NCBI GenBank assembly: GCA_030643485.1
Contig: DAOWLG010000041.1
Span: 1-35,009, forward strand
Origin: Candidatus Nealsoniibacteriota bacterium
GTDB taxonomy: Bacteria; Patescibacteriota; Minisyncoccia; Minisyncoccales; JAGMDC01
Direction: 5' to 3'
DNA: 35,009 nucleotides
Position numbers and translations under genes: made by a program
In this document: positions 23,343-30,350 of the stretch, piece after piece
How positions within the stretch are numbered: the stretch's first letter is position 1
Layout: every line of letters begins with the position of its first letter
The notes under the pieces: generated by a model
What the model was told of the DNA's origin: nothing
The model's input: the letters and a program-made list of their open reading frames with translations, nothing else
The model's database searches: none

Positions 23343-24302
23343 TTAATCAACTTGTGGTTTTACAATTTCACAACGGTAGTTCTTAAAAATATCTTCAAAT
23401 AATTTCTTTTTTCGCTCTAAGAAAATATTAGTATTTTTATACAAATAGTTGTAAATTATCTTAAGCTGATTAATCCCTCCATATCTTACTCTATTTATAC
23501 TTTTCCCTGGATAGTTAATAGAAGTAATCGGAAGTCCTAACACTGCCAACCGAGATTGAACAGCAGAAACAAATTCTTTATTTCCTTCAATATTAAATTC
23601 TCCTCCATAAAAAATATATTTTCGCCCAGATTTTTTACGAGTGACTCGTCTGGCTCTATTTATACATCCATCAGCGTCAAACGCTCCTCTAATAAAATGT
23701 CTTTCAAGCGATTTTGGGATGTCGGGAAATCTTACAGTAAAAGTTTTACGCGGAGTTATGTGATATTGAGCTAAATCGGTTACCATCTTCAATGAACGAA
23801 AATATACCTCTAAACTATTAGTATTTTTATGATAGTAATCTTTCCCAGTCCATTTTACTGCTTTTTTAAATTTTTTAAGATATTTTTTATCTTTTATGGC
23901 AAGAGGAAGTCGTACTTTATTTTCGGTTATTGAGCCATCTCCACTTAAAAATCCAAGCCAATATGCTTTTTCCTCATTATTTATTTTTTCAAAAAATAAT
24001 TCATCTAAGTTATATTTTCTGTGAAGCAAACTACTTCTTAGTTTATATTCTAATGTTCTTTTCTTCCCTTTATTACAGCAATTTCTACACTTGTAAAGAA
24101 TAACTCTTTTTGTAAACCAACCTTTTCTTACGAGGTTTATTTTGCCACACATCGTACATTTAACAGGAATTTTTCTCATCATTCCTCCTTTCCAAAAATT
24201 AGACTTCTCGCCAGCATTCCAAGGTTGCGGTTTTCCTTTTAATGTCTCGCTTATTTTCCTTTTATGCTCTTCTGTTGGCTTATATTTACCTAATAATGGC
24301 AT
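23343..24302 (-). CDS. LAGLIDADG homing endonuclease, free-standing
   Basis: Two LAGLIDADG-type helices are visible, AYWLGFLSGDGSI near residue 120 and RHFIRGAFDADGCI near residue 205, so the protein can act as a monomer with two active-site acids. The N-terminus has a NUMOD3-like DNA-binding motif (EEHKRKISETLKGK) and cysteine pairs typical of a zinc finger (CTMCG, CRNCC). No intein or intron context is visible. It starts 2 bases after nrdD ends. Genes for ribonucleotide reductase are favourite homing targets, so nrdD is the obvious candidate locus. Confidence 0.88.
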   Translation of the reverse strand: MPLLGKYKPTEEHKRKISETLKGKPQPWNAGEKSNFWKGGMMRKIPVKCTMCGKINLVRKGWFTKRVILYKCRNCCNKGKKRTLEYKLRSSLLHRKYNLDELFFEKINNEEKAYWLGFLSGDGSITENKVRLPLAIKDKKYLKKFKKAVKWTGKDYYHKNTNSLEVYFRSLKMVTDLAQYHITPRKTFTVRFPDIPKSLERHFIRGAFDADGCINRARRVTRKKSGRKYIFYGGEFNIEGNKEFVSAVQSRLAVLGLPITSINYPGKSINRVRYGGINQLKIIYNYLYKNTNIFLERKKKLFEDIFKNYRCEIVKPQVD

Positions 24303-24304
24303 AT

Positions 24305-26410
24305 TTATTGTTTAATCTTAAATTCCTTTCTTTCTTGGAACTCGCGAATTTTCCCGGAATTCCATTGTTGCACGGGTCTTATGTAGCCGACCACTCTGGA
24401 ATAAACTTCGCAGGGTTGTTTAATAACGCATTTTGGGCAATAAAAATGTTCGCCAGATATATAACCATGATGAGGGCAAATGGAAAAAGTAGGCGTGATG
24501 GTAATATAGGGAATATGAAACTTTTCAAAAATTTTTCTAACCAAATTTTTAACAGTTTGAACATCAGAAACTTTTTCTCCTAAAAGTGTATGAAAAACGC
24601 TGCCTCCGGTATACTTGCAAGTTATTTCATCTTGAAGCTTTAGAGCCTCAAAAACATCATCAGTAAAATTAACAGGTAATTGGCTTGAATTTGTATAATA
24701 TGGCGTTTTTTTTGTTCCAGCAGTAATTATATCCGGATATTTCTGTTTATCTTTTTGAGCTAATCTGAAAGCCGTAGATTCAGCCGGGGTTTGTTCTAAA
24801 TTATAGATATTTCCAGTATCTTTTTGATATCTAACTAATTTTTCTCTCATAAAATCCATAATTTCTAAAGAAAATTTTCTGCCTTGCCGGGAACCAATAT
24901 CTTCACCGATAAAATTCAAAAGCGCTTCATTCATTCCCACTAAACCAATGGTTGAAAAGTGATTAGAATAATAAGCGTTCCTTGCTTTTTTAATCCCTGA
25001 TAAATAATATCTCGAGTATGGATATAAACCTTTTTCAATTAAGTTTTCTATGGCTTTTCTTTTTATTTCCAAACTTTCTTTTGCCAAATCCATTAATTTC
25101 GCTAACTGTTCAAAGAACTCTTTTTTGGTCTTGGATAAATAACCAATTTTAGGAAGATTAATTGTAACTACTCCCAATGAACCGGTTAAACTTCCTGAAC
25201 CAAAAAGCCCTCCACCGCCTCTATTGGCAAGCTCTTTCAGATCTAACCTGAGCCGACAACACATACTGCGCACATCAGAGGGTTTCATCTCCGAGTTAAT
25301 ATAATTGGCAAAATAATTAATGCCATATTTTGCTGATGCCTCAAAAATTCCTTCAAAAGCCGGCTCATCCCAGGGAAAATCTTTAGTAATATTTATAGTT
25401 GGAATAGGAAAAGAAAAAGGCCTATCACTTTTATCTCCTTCCATATAAACTTCATAAAGAGCTTTATTGAAAATCTTCATCTCTTCTTCAAATTCGCCAT
25501 ATGTTTCTTTTTGCGGCTTGCCGCCGATAATCACCGGCTGATTGGCAAAAACAGATGAAGGTTTGAGGTCTAAAGTGATATTGGAAAAAGGATTTTGAAA
25601 TCCTACCCTGGTAGGCACAGACATATCGAATAAAAATTCCTGAAGCCCTTGCTTTACCTGCTGATAGTTTAAGTTGTCATAGCGAATAAAGGGCGCGAGC
25701 AAAGTATCAAAATTAGAAAAAGCAACTGCGCCAGCGACTTCTCCTTGGATAGTAAATAGAAAATTCACTATCTGGCCTAATGCTACTCTAAAATGTTTTG
25801 CCGGCTTTGATTCTACTTTCCCTGAAACTCCGCCAAAACCCTTTAACAATAAATCATAAAGATCCCAGCCCGCGCAATAAGGGCCTAAAGTGCCTAAATC
25901 ATGAATATGAAAATCTCCATTCTCGTTGACTTCTCTGATTTCTTTAGGATAAATTTTATTTAACCAGTATTTTTTAACAATATAGGAAATACCATATTGA
26001 TTTAATCCCTGCAAAGAGAAAGCCATATTAGCGTTTTCCTGGACTTCCCAATCCAATTTTCCTAAATACTGGTCAATTCGGTCCACTGCCTCTTCGCTCA
26101 CTTTCACCGCCTCCCTGATTTTTCTTCTCTGTTCACGATATAAAATATATGACTTGGCTGTTTCAACTAAATTTTCCAGAATTAAAACCTCTTCAATAAT
26201 GTCCTGAATTTGCTCTACATTGGGAATATCTCCATTCTTAAATCTTCTATTCAACAACTCAACTACTTTTTCCGTAATCTTCTTGGAATGGATGCCGTCG
26301 CCTTCATTAGCAGAAGTGATCGCCTTAAAAACAGCGTTCTTAATTCTGCTTTGGTCAAATTCAATAGTAATCCCATCCCGATTTTTTATCTTGGTAATTT
26401 TGCTCTCCAT
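24305..26410 (-). CDS. nrdD: Anaerobic ribonucleoside-triphosphate reductase
   Basis: NrdD makes deoxyribonucleotides without oxygen using a glycyl radical. An N-terminal ATP cone (residues about 1-95, ITKIKNRDGITIEFDQSRI) gives allosteric control. The substrate-site cysteines are seen in RSMCCRLRL. The C-terminus has a metal site, SICPHHGYISGEHFYCPKC, in which one cysteine of the classical CxxC pair is histidine, and the radical loop SRVVGYIRPV. Length of 701 is full. A promoter 180 bases upstream and a terminator-like palindrome in the leader suggest regulated transcription. Confidence 0.95.
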   Translation of the reverse strand: MESKITKIKNRDGITIEFDQSRIKNAVFKAITSANEGDGIHSKKITEKVVELLNRRFKNGDIPNVEQIQDIIEEVLILENLVETAKSYILYREQRRKIREAVKVSEEAVDRIDQYLGKLDWEVQENANMAFSLQGLNQYGISYIVKKYWLNKIYPKEIREVNENGDFHIHDLGTLGPYCAGWDLYDLLLKGFGGVSGKVESKPAKHFRVALGQIVNFLFTIQGEVAGAVAFSNFDTLLAPFIRYDNLNYQQVKQGLQEFLFDMSVPTRVGFQNPFSNITLDLKPSSVFANQPVIIGGKPQKETYGEFEEEMKIFNKALYEVYMEGDKSDRPFSFPIPTINITKDFPWDEPAFEGIFEASAKYGINYFANYINSEMKPSDVRSMCCRLRLDLKELANRGGGGLFGSGSLTGSLGVVTINLPKIGYLSKTKKEFFEQLAKLMDLAKESLEIKRKAIENLIEKGLYPYSRYYLSGIKKARNAYYSNHFSTIGLVGMNEALLNFIGEDIGSRQGRKFSLEIMDFMREKLVRYQKDTGNIYNLEQTPAESTAFRLAQKDKQKYPDIITAGTKKTPYYTNSSQLPVNFTDDVFEALKLQDEITCKYTGGSVFHTLLGEKVSDVQTVKNLVRKIFEKFHIPYITITPTFSICPHHGYISGEHFYCPKCVIKQPCEVYSRVVGYIRPVQQWNSGKIREFQERKEFKIKQ

Positions 26411-26492
26411 AAAAAAATATAATCCGAATGCTGCGAACTGGTATCCGAATTACATTACTTTATTTTACTCCAATAAAAAAGCGGCGTCAAAT

Positions 26493-26530
26493 AAAAAAGC
26501 AGAAAACCTTGCATATGTAAGGTTTTCTGC
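26493..26530 (-). terminator. Terminator-like palindrome in the nrdD leader
   Basis: GCAGAAAACCTT (26499-26510) and AAGGTTTTCTGC (26519-26530) are perfect arms, and the centre continues the symmetry with one mismatch. On the minus strand six T follow at once. Because it lies downstream of the nrdD promoter it would act as an attenuator or end a short leader RNA rather than as the terminator of the upstream gene. Confidence 0.7.
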
Positions 26531-26590
26531 CGACTATGAACAGAGCCAAGCACTTTCAAAAGAAAATACTCAGTCACACTCACTATCAAC

Positions 26591-26619
26591 ATATTAACAA
26601 ATTAAAAACAAATTGTCAA
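26591..26619 (-). promoter_or_regulatory. Promoter of nrdD
   Basis: On the minus strand TTGACA (complement of 26614-26619), a 17-base spacer and TAATAT (26591-26596) are near consensus. The leader to the nrdD ATG would be about 170 nt, long for this genome where several genes are leaderless. Confidence 0.75.
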
Positions 26620-26641
26620 CCCTCTGTACTATAAATGATTT

Positions 26642-26707
26642 TTAGTGACCTTTTTCCCTAATCTTACCATGTTTTGGCATCTTAGGGGTGTCACAAATGT
26701 ATCTCAT
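26642..26707 (-). other. Short ORF and hairpin downstream of the Trbp111-like gene
   Basis: A 21-codon ORF (MRYICDTPKMPKHGKIREK..) coincides with a stem-loop formed by GTGAC/GTCAC, CCCTAA/TTAGGG and CCA/TGG (26645-26694). I see no ribosome-binding site. It may be a structured repeat or a real micro-ORF; I cannot decide. Confidence 0.3.
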
Positions 26708-26726
26708 CTTACTCAGCCAAAATTTT

Positions 26727-27047
26727 TTATTTCACAATACTTCCTGCCGGCACTTCTTTCTCTGGTAACAATAAAATCGGTTTTCCATCCACATCTGCTG
26801 CCAAAACCATACCCTGGCTTTTTACTCCTTGAAATTCTTTTGGCTCCAAATTAACCAAAATCGGAAGACTCTTTCCAATAAAATAATTTGGCTCAAAAAA
26901 TTCTGCCATTCCTACGATAATTTGTCTTTTTTCTTTTCCTAAATCAACCTCTAATTTTATCAATTTATCACTTCCCTTAACTTTTTCTGCCATTAAAATT
27001 TTTCCAATTCTTATTTCTAATTTTTTGAAATCTTCAAAAGTAATCAT
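26727..27047 (-). CDS. Stand-alone tRNA-binding domain protein (Trbp111 / MetG C-terminal type)
   Basis: The 106 residues match the OB-fold tRNA-binding domain found at the C-terminus of methionyl-tRNA synthetase and as free Trbp111: FKKLEIRIGKILMAEKVKGSDKL, then RQIIVGMAEFF and FQGVKSQGMVLAADVDG. Known family members dimerise and bind the outer corner of tRNA. No synthetase core is next to it in this window; it may assist a MetRS encoded elsewhere. It lies 4 bases after the homing-type endonuclease gene. Confidence 0.9.
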   Translation of the reverse strand: MITFEDFKKLEIRIGKILMAEKVKGSDKLIKLEVDLGKEKRQIIVGMAEFFEPNYFIGKSLPILVNLEPKEFQGVKSQGMVLAADVDGKPILLLPEKEVPAGSIVK

Positions 27048-27051
27048 TGAT

Positions 27052-27858
27052 TTAATTATTATTTGGAAATGGGCTATTTCTGAATTCCCAATTTTTTATG
27101 AAATGTGAATATTTTTTCTCAAATTCTAAATAATCTTTCTTCAAAAGTAAAATTAAAATTATCTCTGGATAAAATTTTCTAAATTTTCTATCTCTTATTT
27201 TAGAATATCTCCAAAGGAAATTTTTAACCTCAATATAAATATTATATTCTGGTAGATAAAAATCTGGAGTATATGTCTGCGAAACTAAATCAAAAATTTT
27301 TGCTTGATGTATCCATTTAACTCCCAGAAGGTTAAACAATCTAGCAATATTTGCTTCCCAACGACTATAAAAATAAATATTTTTATCAATATCTTTTCGT
27401 ACCCCTGCTTTTCCTCTGGCTGCTTTTGGTGATGTTGGTCTTCCTCCTATTACTTCCATTGTACATTTATTGCTACAAAATTTTCTATTACGCATCCACT
27501 TTTCTTTCAAAAATACTTTTCCACAACGAGGATTAGCACATATAATTTTTATTCTTGGTACTTTTATAGTTCCTTTATAAGGATTTTTTCTTCCTTTTAA
27601 TGCTTCGGCTATTTTTAATTTTATCTCATTGGGCCAATAACCTCTTTTTATATTATTAACTTTTGCGGCGCAGCTTCGGCTGCAATAAATCTTTGAATTA
27701 CTTGGAATAACTTCAAAAATTTTACTACATCCTTTTCTACCGCATATTCTTTTTTCTCTTTTGCGACGAAAATCAAAAACTCCTTTTTTCCAATTTTCCC
27801 TTGTCAATGCGCTTTGTTTCTCTTTATATTCTTTAGAATTATAAAAATTGTATCTCAT
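27052..27858 (-). CDS. Zinc-finger PD-(D/E)XK homing-type endonuclease
   Basis: The C-terminal domain has FYSRWEANIARLFNLLGV, then YTPDFYLPEYNIYIEVKNF and a lysine-rich helix. This is the E..PD..ExK pattern of free-standing PD-(D/E)XK homing endonucleases found in phages and CPR genomes. The N-terminal part has two zinc-finger-like cysteine sets (CGRKGC..CSRSC and CANPRC..CSNKC) and a NUMOD3-like stretch (NEIKLKIAEALKGRK). It begins 7 bases after the 3' end of tRNA-Thr, an unusual insertion point. The target site is unknown. Confidence 0.78.
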   Translation of the reverse strand: MRYNFYNSKEYKEKQSALTRENWKKGVFDFRRKREKRICGRKGCSKIFEVIPSNSKIYCSRSCAAKVNNIKRGYWPNEIKLKIAEALKGRKNPYKGTIKVPRIKIICANPRCGKVFLKEKWMRNRKFCSNKCTMEVIGGRPTSPKAARGKAGVRKDIDKNIYFYSRWEANIARLFNLLGVKWIHQAKIFDLVSQTYTPDFYLPEYNIYIEVKNFLWRYSKIRDRKFRKFYPEIILILLLKKDYLEFEKKYSHFIKNWEFRNSPFPNNN

Positions 27859-27865
27859 TTGATTG

Positions 27866-27936
27866 AGCTGGAGGCGAGAATCGGACTCACGTCGATGGTT
27901 TACAAAACCACTGCTTTGCCACTAAGCTACTCCAGC
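27866..27936 (-). tRNA. tRNA-Thr (anticodon TGT)
   Basis: On the minus strand the cloverleaf is complete: acceptor GCTGGAG/CTCCAGC, D stem GCTT/AAGC, anticodon stem GTGGT/ACCAT with loop TTTGTAA, and T stem GTGAG/CTCGC. The anticodon TGT reads ACA. No CCA is encoded. The T loop reads TCCGATT, so position 55 is C rather than the nearly universal U. The first bases overlap the end of the upstream reading frame by 10 bases. Confidence 0.85.
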
Positions 27937-28328
27937 GCTTTTTTGTGTTTTCGCTTGCGAGTTTTGAATTTTGAATTTTTGATTTTTTTAATCTCCTGCC
28001 AATAATTATCTCTGTCCCTGTGAATAAAAGGCGAGTCATTTTTGACTCTTTCTTTTTGGCGCAATTTCTCTAAGGAATTACTAACTTTATTCTCAATTTT
28101 TAGCGCTAAAATACGAACTCGCAAAAGCATTTTCTGTAAAAAATTCTTGAAAGTAAATTCCTGAAATGGATTTATTGTAGCGAATTTTTCTTTTGCTTTC
28201 AAAAATAAACTCTCCTGCTTTTCTTCCAAAGCCGGCAAAGTAACTAAAACCGGAATCTTGCGAAATATAATAACCGCTATACCAGAAACACTGCCAATGA
28301 AAATTATTAAAGCAATTAGTTCTACCAT
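27927..28328 (-). CDS. Small membrane protein downstream of tsf
   Basis: I do not recognise this gene. From the ATG at 28328 (MVELIALIIF) it has 133 residues: an N-terminal membrane helix (residues about 3-23) followed by a basic, helical cytoplasmic part rich in K, R and E (ALKIENKVSNSLEKLRQKERVK) that ends in KTRKRKHKKALE. The track start at 28349 is a TTG inside tsf; the ATG lies just after the tsf stop. Its last codons and stop run into the first 10 bases of tRNA-Thr, so processing of the tRNA would trim the mRNA end. Confidence 0.65.
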   Translation of the reverse strand: MVELIALIIFIGSVSGIAVIIFRKIPVLVTLPALEEKQESLFLKAKEKFATINPFQEFTFKNFLQKMLLRVRILALKIENKVSNSLEKLRQKERVKNDSPFIHRDRDNYWQEIKKIKNSKFKTRKRKHKKALE

Positions 28329-28329
28329 A

Positions 28330-28914
28330 TTATATCTCGTGTCTCGCAAATCTCTTTACTATTATATTCTCGCCTAACTTGGCGATATTCTCGTCAATCA
28401 AATCCTTTATAGTCTTTGTATCGTCTTTTACCCAGGGCTGCGACATTAGTAAAATTTCCTGCTTGTATTTCTTTAATTTTCCTTCAATAATCTGGTTAAT
28501 AATTTCCTTGGGTTTGCCTGAATCCTTAAATTGTTCCTGATAAATTTTTTTCTCTCCATCTAAAAAATTTTCCGGAACATTTTCCTCTTTTACAAATAAT
28601 GGCTTTGAAGCAGCAATTTGCAGACAAATCTCATGAGCCAATTTTTGAAACTGCTCTGATTTTGCCACAAAATCGGTTTCGCATCTAATTTCCAAAAGCA
28701 CCCCAAGTTTTTTATTAGGATGAATATATGTTTCAATAATCCCCTGCGCCACATCTCTGTCTGTTTTCTTCCCAGCCAAATCCTTTCCCCATTTTCTTAA
28801 AATCTCTTTTGCTTTTTCAATATCGCCTTGCGTTTCTTCTAACGCCTTTTTACACTCTGTAATTGAAACATCAGTCTCCCCTCTAAGTTGTTTGACTAAT
28901 TTTATATCAACCAT
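28330..28914 (-). CDS. tsf: Translation elongation factor Ts
   Basis: EF-Ts recharges EF-Tu with GTP. The N-terminal UBA-like module (VKQLRGETDVSITECKKALEETQGDIEKA) and the core signature IETYIHPNKKLGVLLEIRCETDFVAKSEQF are clear, with the C-terminal MSQPWVKD also present. At 194 residues it is a short form compared with the 283 of E. coli, similar to other reduced genomes. It follows rpsB as in most bacteria, but the two are separated by a 192-bp inverted-repeat element. Confidence 0.95.
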   Translation of the reverse strand: MVDIKLVKQLRGETDVSITECKKALEETQGDIEKAKEILRKWGKDLAGKKTDRDVAQGIIETYIHPNKKLGVLLEIRCETDFVAKSEQFQKLAHEICLQIAASKPLFVKEENVPENFLDGEKKIYQEQFKDSGKPKEIINQIIEGKLKKYKQEILLMSQPWVKDDTKTIKDLIDENIAKLGENIIVKRFARHEI

Positions 28915-28938
28915 AATATGAAAAAATAATGAACAAGA

Positions 28939-29130
28939 AAAGTAATTTTAATTGACAATGAAGCGAGGCAATAAGTCCCTCAAAGTAGTCTTCGGAGGCG
29001 GCTGGGCATGGTCTCCGAGCGAAGCGAGGAGCCAGCCGCCGAGAACACAGACCCCAAAATCCCGCTGGGGATTTTGAGGGTCGGTACCTTGAGGACTTCG
29101 TTGCCGAGCGAAATTCCTAAAAATTACTTT
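28939..29130. repeat. MITE-like inverted-repeat element between rpsB and tsf
   Basis: The outer arms are AAAGTAATTTT (28939) and AAAATTACTTT (ending 29130), continued inward by imperfectly matching GCGAGGCAATAAGTCCCTCAA and its counterpart near 29090. Inside lie two strong hairpins, GGCGGCTGG..CCAGCCGCC (28997-29040) and CAAAATCCC..GGGATTTTG (29055-29076). No ORF is credible. It could be a non-autonomous mobile element or a structured mRNA segment in the rpsB-tsf transcript. Confidence 0.65.
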
Positions 29131-29139
29131 CCGAGCGCA

Positions 29140-29910
29140 TTACTTTGCTTTCGCTTTTTGAATCACATCTTTAACCTTTTCCAAAATGTATTTTACCGAC
29201 GAAATAGCGTCATCATTTGCTGGTATAGGATAATCAACTAAGGTTGGGTCCACATTAGTATCGGAAATCGCAATTATTTTTATGCCTTTCATTTTTGCCT
29301 CTTTCACCGCCAAATCGTCCTTTCTAATATCTAAAATCAAAAGCGCGTCCGGCAACTGCTTCAAATCTTTAAGCCCCTCAAATTTTATTTTCAGTTTTCC
29401 AAATTCTTTATTTATTTTTATCCGCTCTTTTTTGGTATATTTTTCCAAACCGCCTTCTTCTTTTTTCTTTTCCATATCTTTGAAATATTCTATTCTTTTT
29501 GAAATAACCCCAAAATTAGTGAGAGTTCCGCCCAGCCAACGTTCGCAGATATAAGGCAAACCGCAGTCCTCGGCTATATCCTTTGCCAATTCTTTTACTT
29601 GAATTTTTGTTCCCACTAAAAGCAATGTTTTATCTTGAGAAACAATCTCCTGAATAAATTTTAACGCGTCCTGCAATTTTTCCGCTGTCTTTTCTAAATC
29701 AATAATATGAACCGTGTTTCTGGTGCCTGCCAAATATGGCTCCATTTTAGGATGCAGCCGAGTAGTCCGATGACCAAAATTAACTCCTGCTTTTTCCATC
29801 GCCTCTATACTAACCCCAAAATCAGTTTCTTTTACAGAAACTTTTTCTTTTTCCTTTTTTTCTTCTTTTACTTCTTTTTCCTTTACTTTTTCTTCCTTTA
29901 ATTCTTTCAT
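29140..29910 (-). CDS. rpsB: 30S ribosomal protein S2
   Basis: S2 sits on the back of the small subunit. After an unusual lysine/glutamate-rich N-terminal extension of about 30 residues (KELKEEKVKEKEVKEEKK) the family sequence starts at MEKAGVNFGHRTTRLHPKM and continues with YLAGTRNTVHIIDLEKT, ERWLGGTLTNF, DALLILD and GIPVDYPIPANDDA-like VDYPIPANDDAISS. Length is 256 residues. The promoter TTGATT-N17-TATAGT ends 9 bases before the ATG, so the mRNA is probably leaderless. Confidence 0.96.
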   Translation of the reverse strand: MKELKEEKVKEKEVKEEKKEKEKVSVKETDFGVSIEAMEKAGVNFGHRTTRLHPKMEPYLAGTRNTVHIIDLEKTAEKLQDALKFIQEIVSQDKTLLLVGTKIQVKELAKDIAEDCGLPYICERWLGGTLTNFGVISKRIEYFKDMEKKKEEGGLEKYTKKERIKINKEFGKLKIKFEGLKDLKQLPDALLILDIRKDDLAVKEAKMKGIKIIAISDTNVDPTLVDYPIPANDDAISSVKYILEKVKDVIQKAKAK

Positions 29911-29919
29911 AACAACTCC

Positions 29920-29948
29920 ACTATATCACAACCCAAAAAAACAATCAA
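29920..29948 (-). promoter_or_regulatory. Leaderless promoter of rpsB
   Basis: On the minus strand TTGATT (complement of 29943-29948), a 17-base spacer and TATAGT (29920-29925) are followed after 9 bases by the rpsB ATG. Confidence 0.7.
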
Positions 29949-29964
29949 TAGTTCTTCTATGGGG

Positions 29965-29993
29965 TTGATTTTTTGAAAAGTTTTTGCTAATAT
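29965..29993 (+). promoter_or_regulatory. Leaderless promoter of rpmE
   Basis: TTGATT (29965-29970), a 17-base spacer and TAATAT (29988-29993) are followed after 9 bases by the rpmE ATG. It diverges from the rpsB promoter with 16 bases between the -35 hexamers. Confidence 0.72.
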
Positions 29994-30002
29994 GAATTTG
30001 AA

Positions 30003-30224
30003 ATGAAAAAAGATATTCATCCAAAATATTATCCAGAAGCAACGGTGCGCTGCGCGTGCGGCAATGCTTTTAAGGTTGGGTCCACAATGGAACTCATTGA
30101 GGTTGAAATTTGTTCAAAATGCCATCCTTTTTATACAGGAAAAGAAAAAATAGTTGATACTATGGGGAGGGTTGATAAATTCAGAAAACGGCTGGCAAAG
30201 AAAAAAAAACGACCAAACACGTAA
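30003..30224 (+). CDS. rpmE: 50S ribosomal protein L31 (zinc-binding type)
   Basis: L31 is a small zinc-binding protein bridging the subunits. The sequence [35 protein letters not shown] and [13 protein letters not shown] is typical, with the metal-binding C-x-C and C-x-x-C pairs of the C+ form. The last residues (RPNT) and the TAA stop lie in a 34-bp palindrome, so the end of the gene has been shaped by a repeat. prfA follows, as in the common rpmE-prfA order. Confidence 0.96.
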   Translation: MKKDIHPKYYPEATVRCACGNAFKVGSTMELIEVEICSKCHPFYTGKEKIVDTMGRVDKFRKRLAKKKKRPNT

Positions 30225-30243
30225 CTTGTTACGTGTTTGGTCG
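30210..30243. repeat. Perfect palindrome containing the rpmE stop codon
   Basis: CGACCAAACACGTAAC, loop tt and GTTACGTGTTTGGTCG are perfect 16-base arms. The rpmE TAA sits at 30222-30224. There is no T-run, so it is not a typical terminator; it may protect or end the leaderless rpmE mRNA. Confidence 0.85.
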
Positions 30244-30255
30244 CCCTGAGCGGTA

Positions 30256-30350
30256 GCGAAGGGTCTCTCGCGAATGCGAGGAATATCTTAAACAAGTTAA
30301 GAGATTCCTCGCTAACGCTCGGAATGACAATATATACTTCAGAATGACAA
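30256..30350. repeat. Dispersed repeats between rpmE and prfA
   Basis: GCGAGGAATATCTTAA and TTAAGAGATTCCTCGC form a hairpin with loop acaag (about 30276-30312), followed by GGAATGACAA and a second CAGAATGAC. It belongs to the family at 472-568. The ATG of the prfA reading frame lies in the final AATGAC of this repeat. Confidence 0.7.

Larger units (their letters stand above)
26411..26726 (-). other. nrdD leader and upstream region
   Basis: This 316-base gap contains, in minus-strand order, a structured hairpin with a 21-codon ORF (26642-26707), a consensus promoter (26591-26619), a 32-bp palindrome followed by six T (26493-26530), and about 80 bases of AT-rich leader before the nrdD ATG. The plus-strand ORFs in the track here are not credible. 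Confidence 0.6.

Noticed and set aside
24305-26410. An intein or intron in nrdD because of the adjacent LAGLIDADG gene
   Set aside because: The NrdD reading frame is continuous at 701 residues with no splicing-domain blocks; the endonuclease is a separate gene.
26220-26597. Plus-strand 125-residue ORF upstream of nrdD
   Set aside because: It is antisense to the nrdD start, promoter and leader; the translation matches nothing and includes the palindrome.
29008-29241. Plus-strand 77-residue ORF in the rpsB-tsf gap
   Set aside because: It translates the inverted-repeat element and runs into the rpsB 3' end on the opposite strand.
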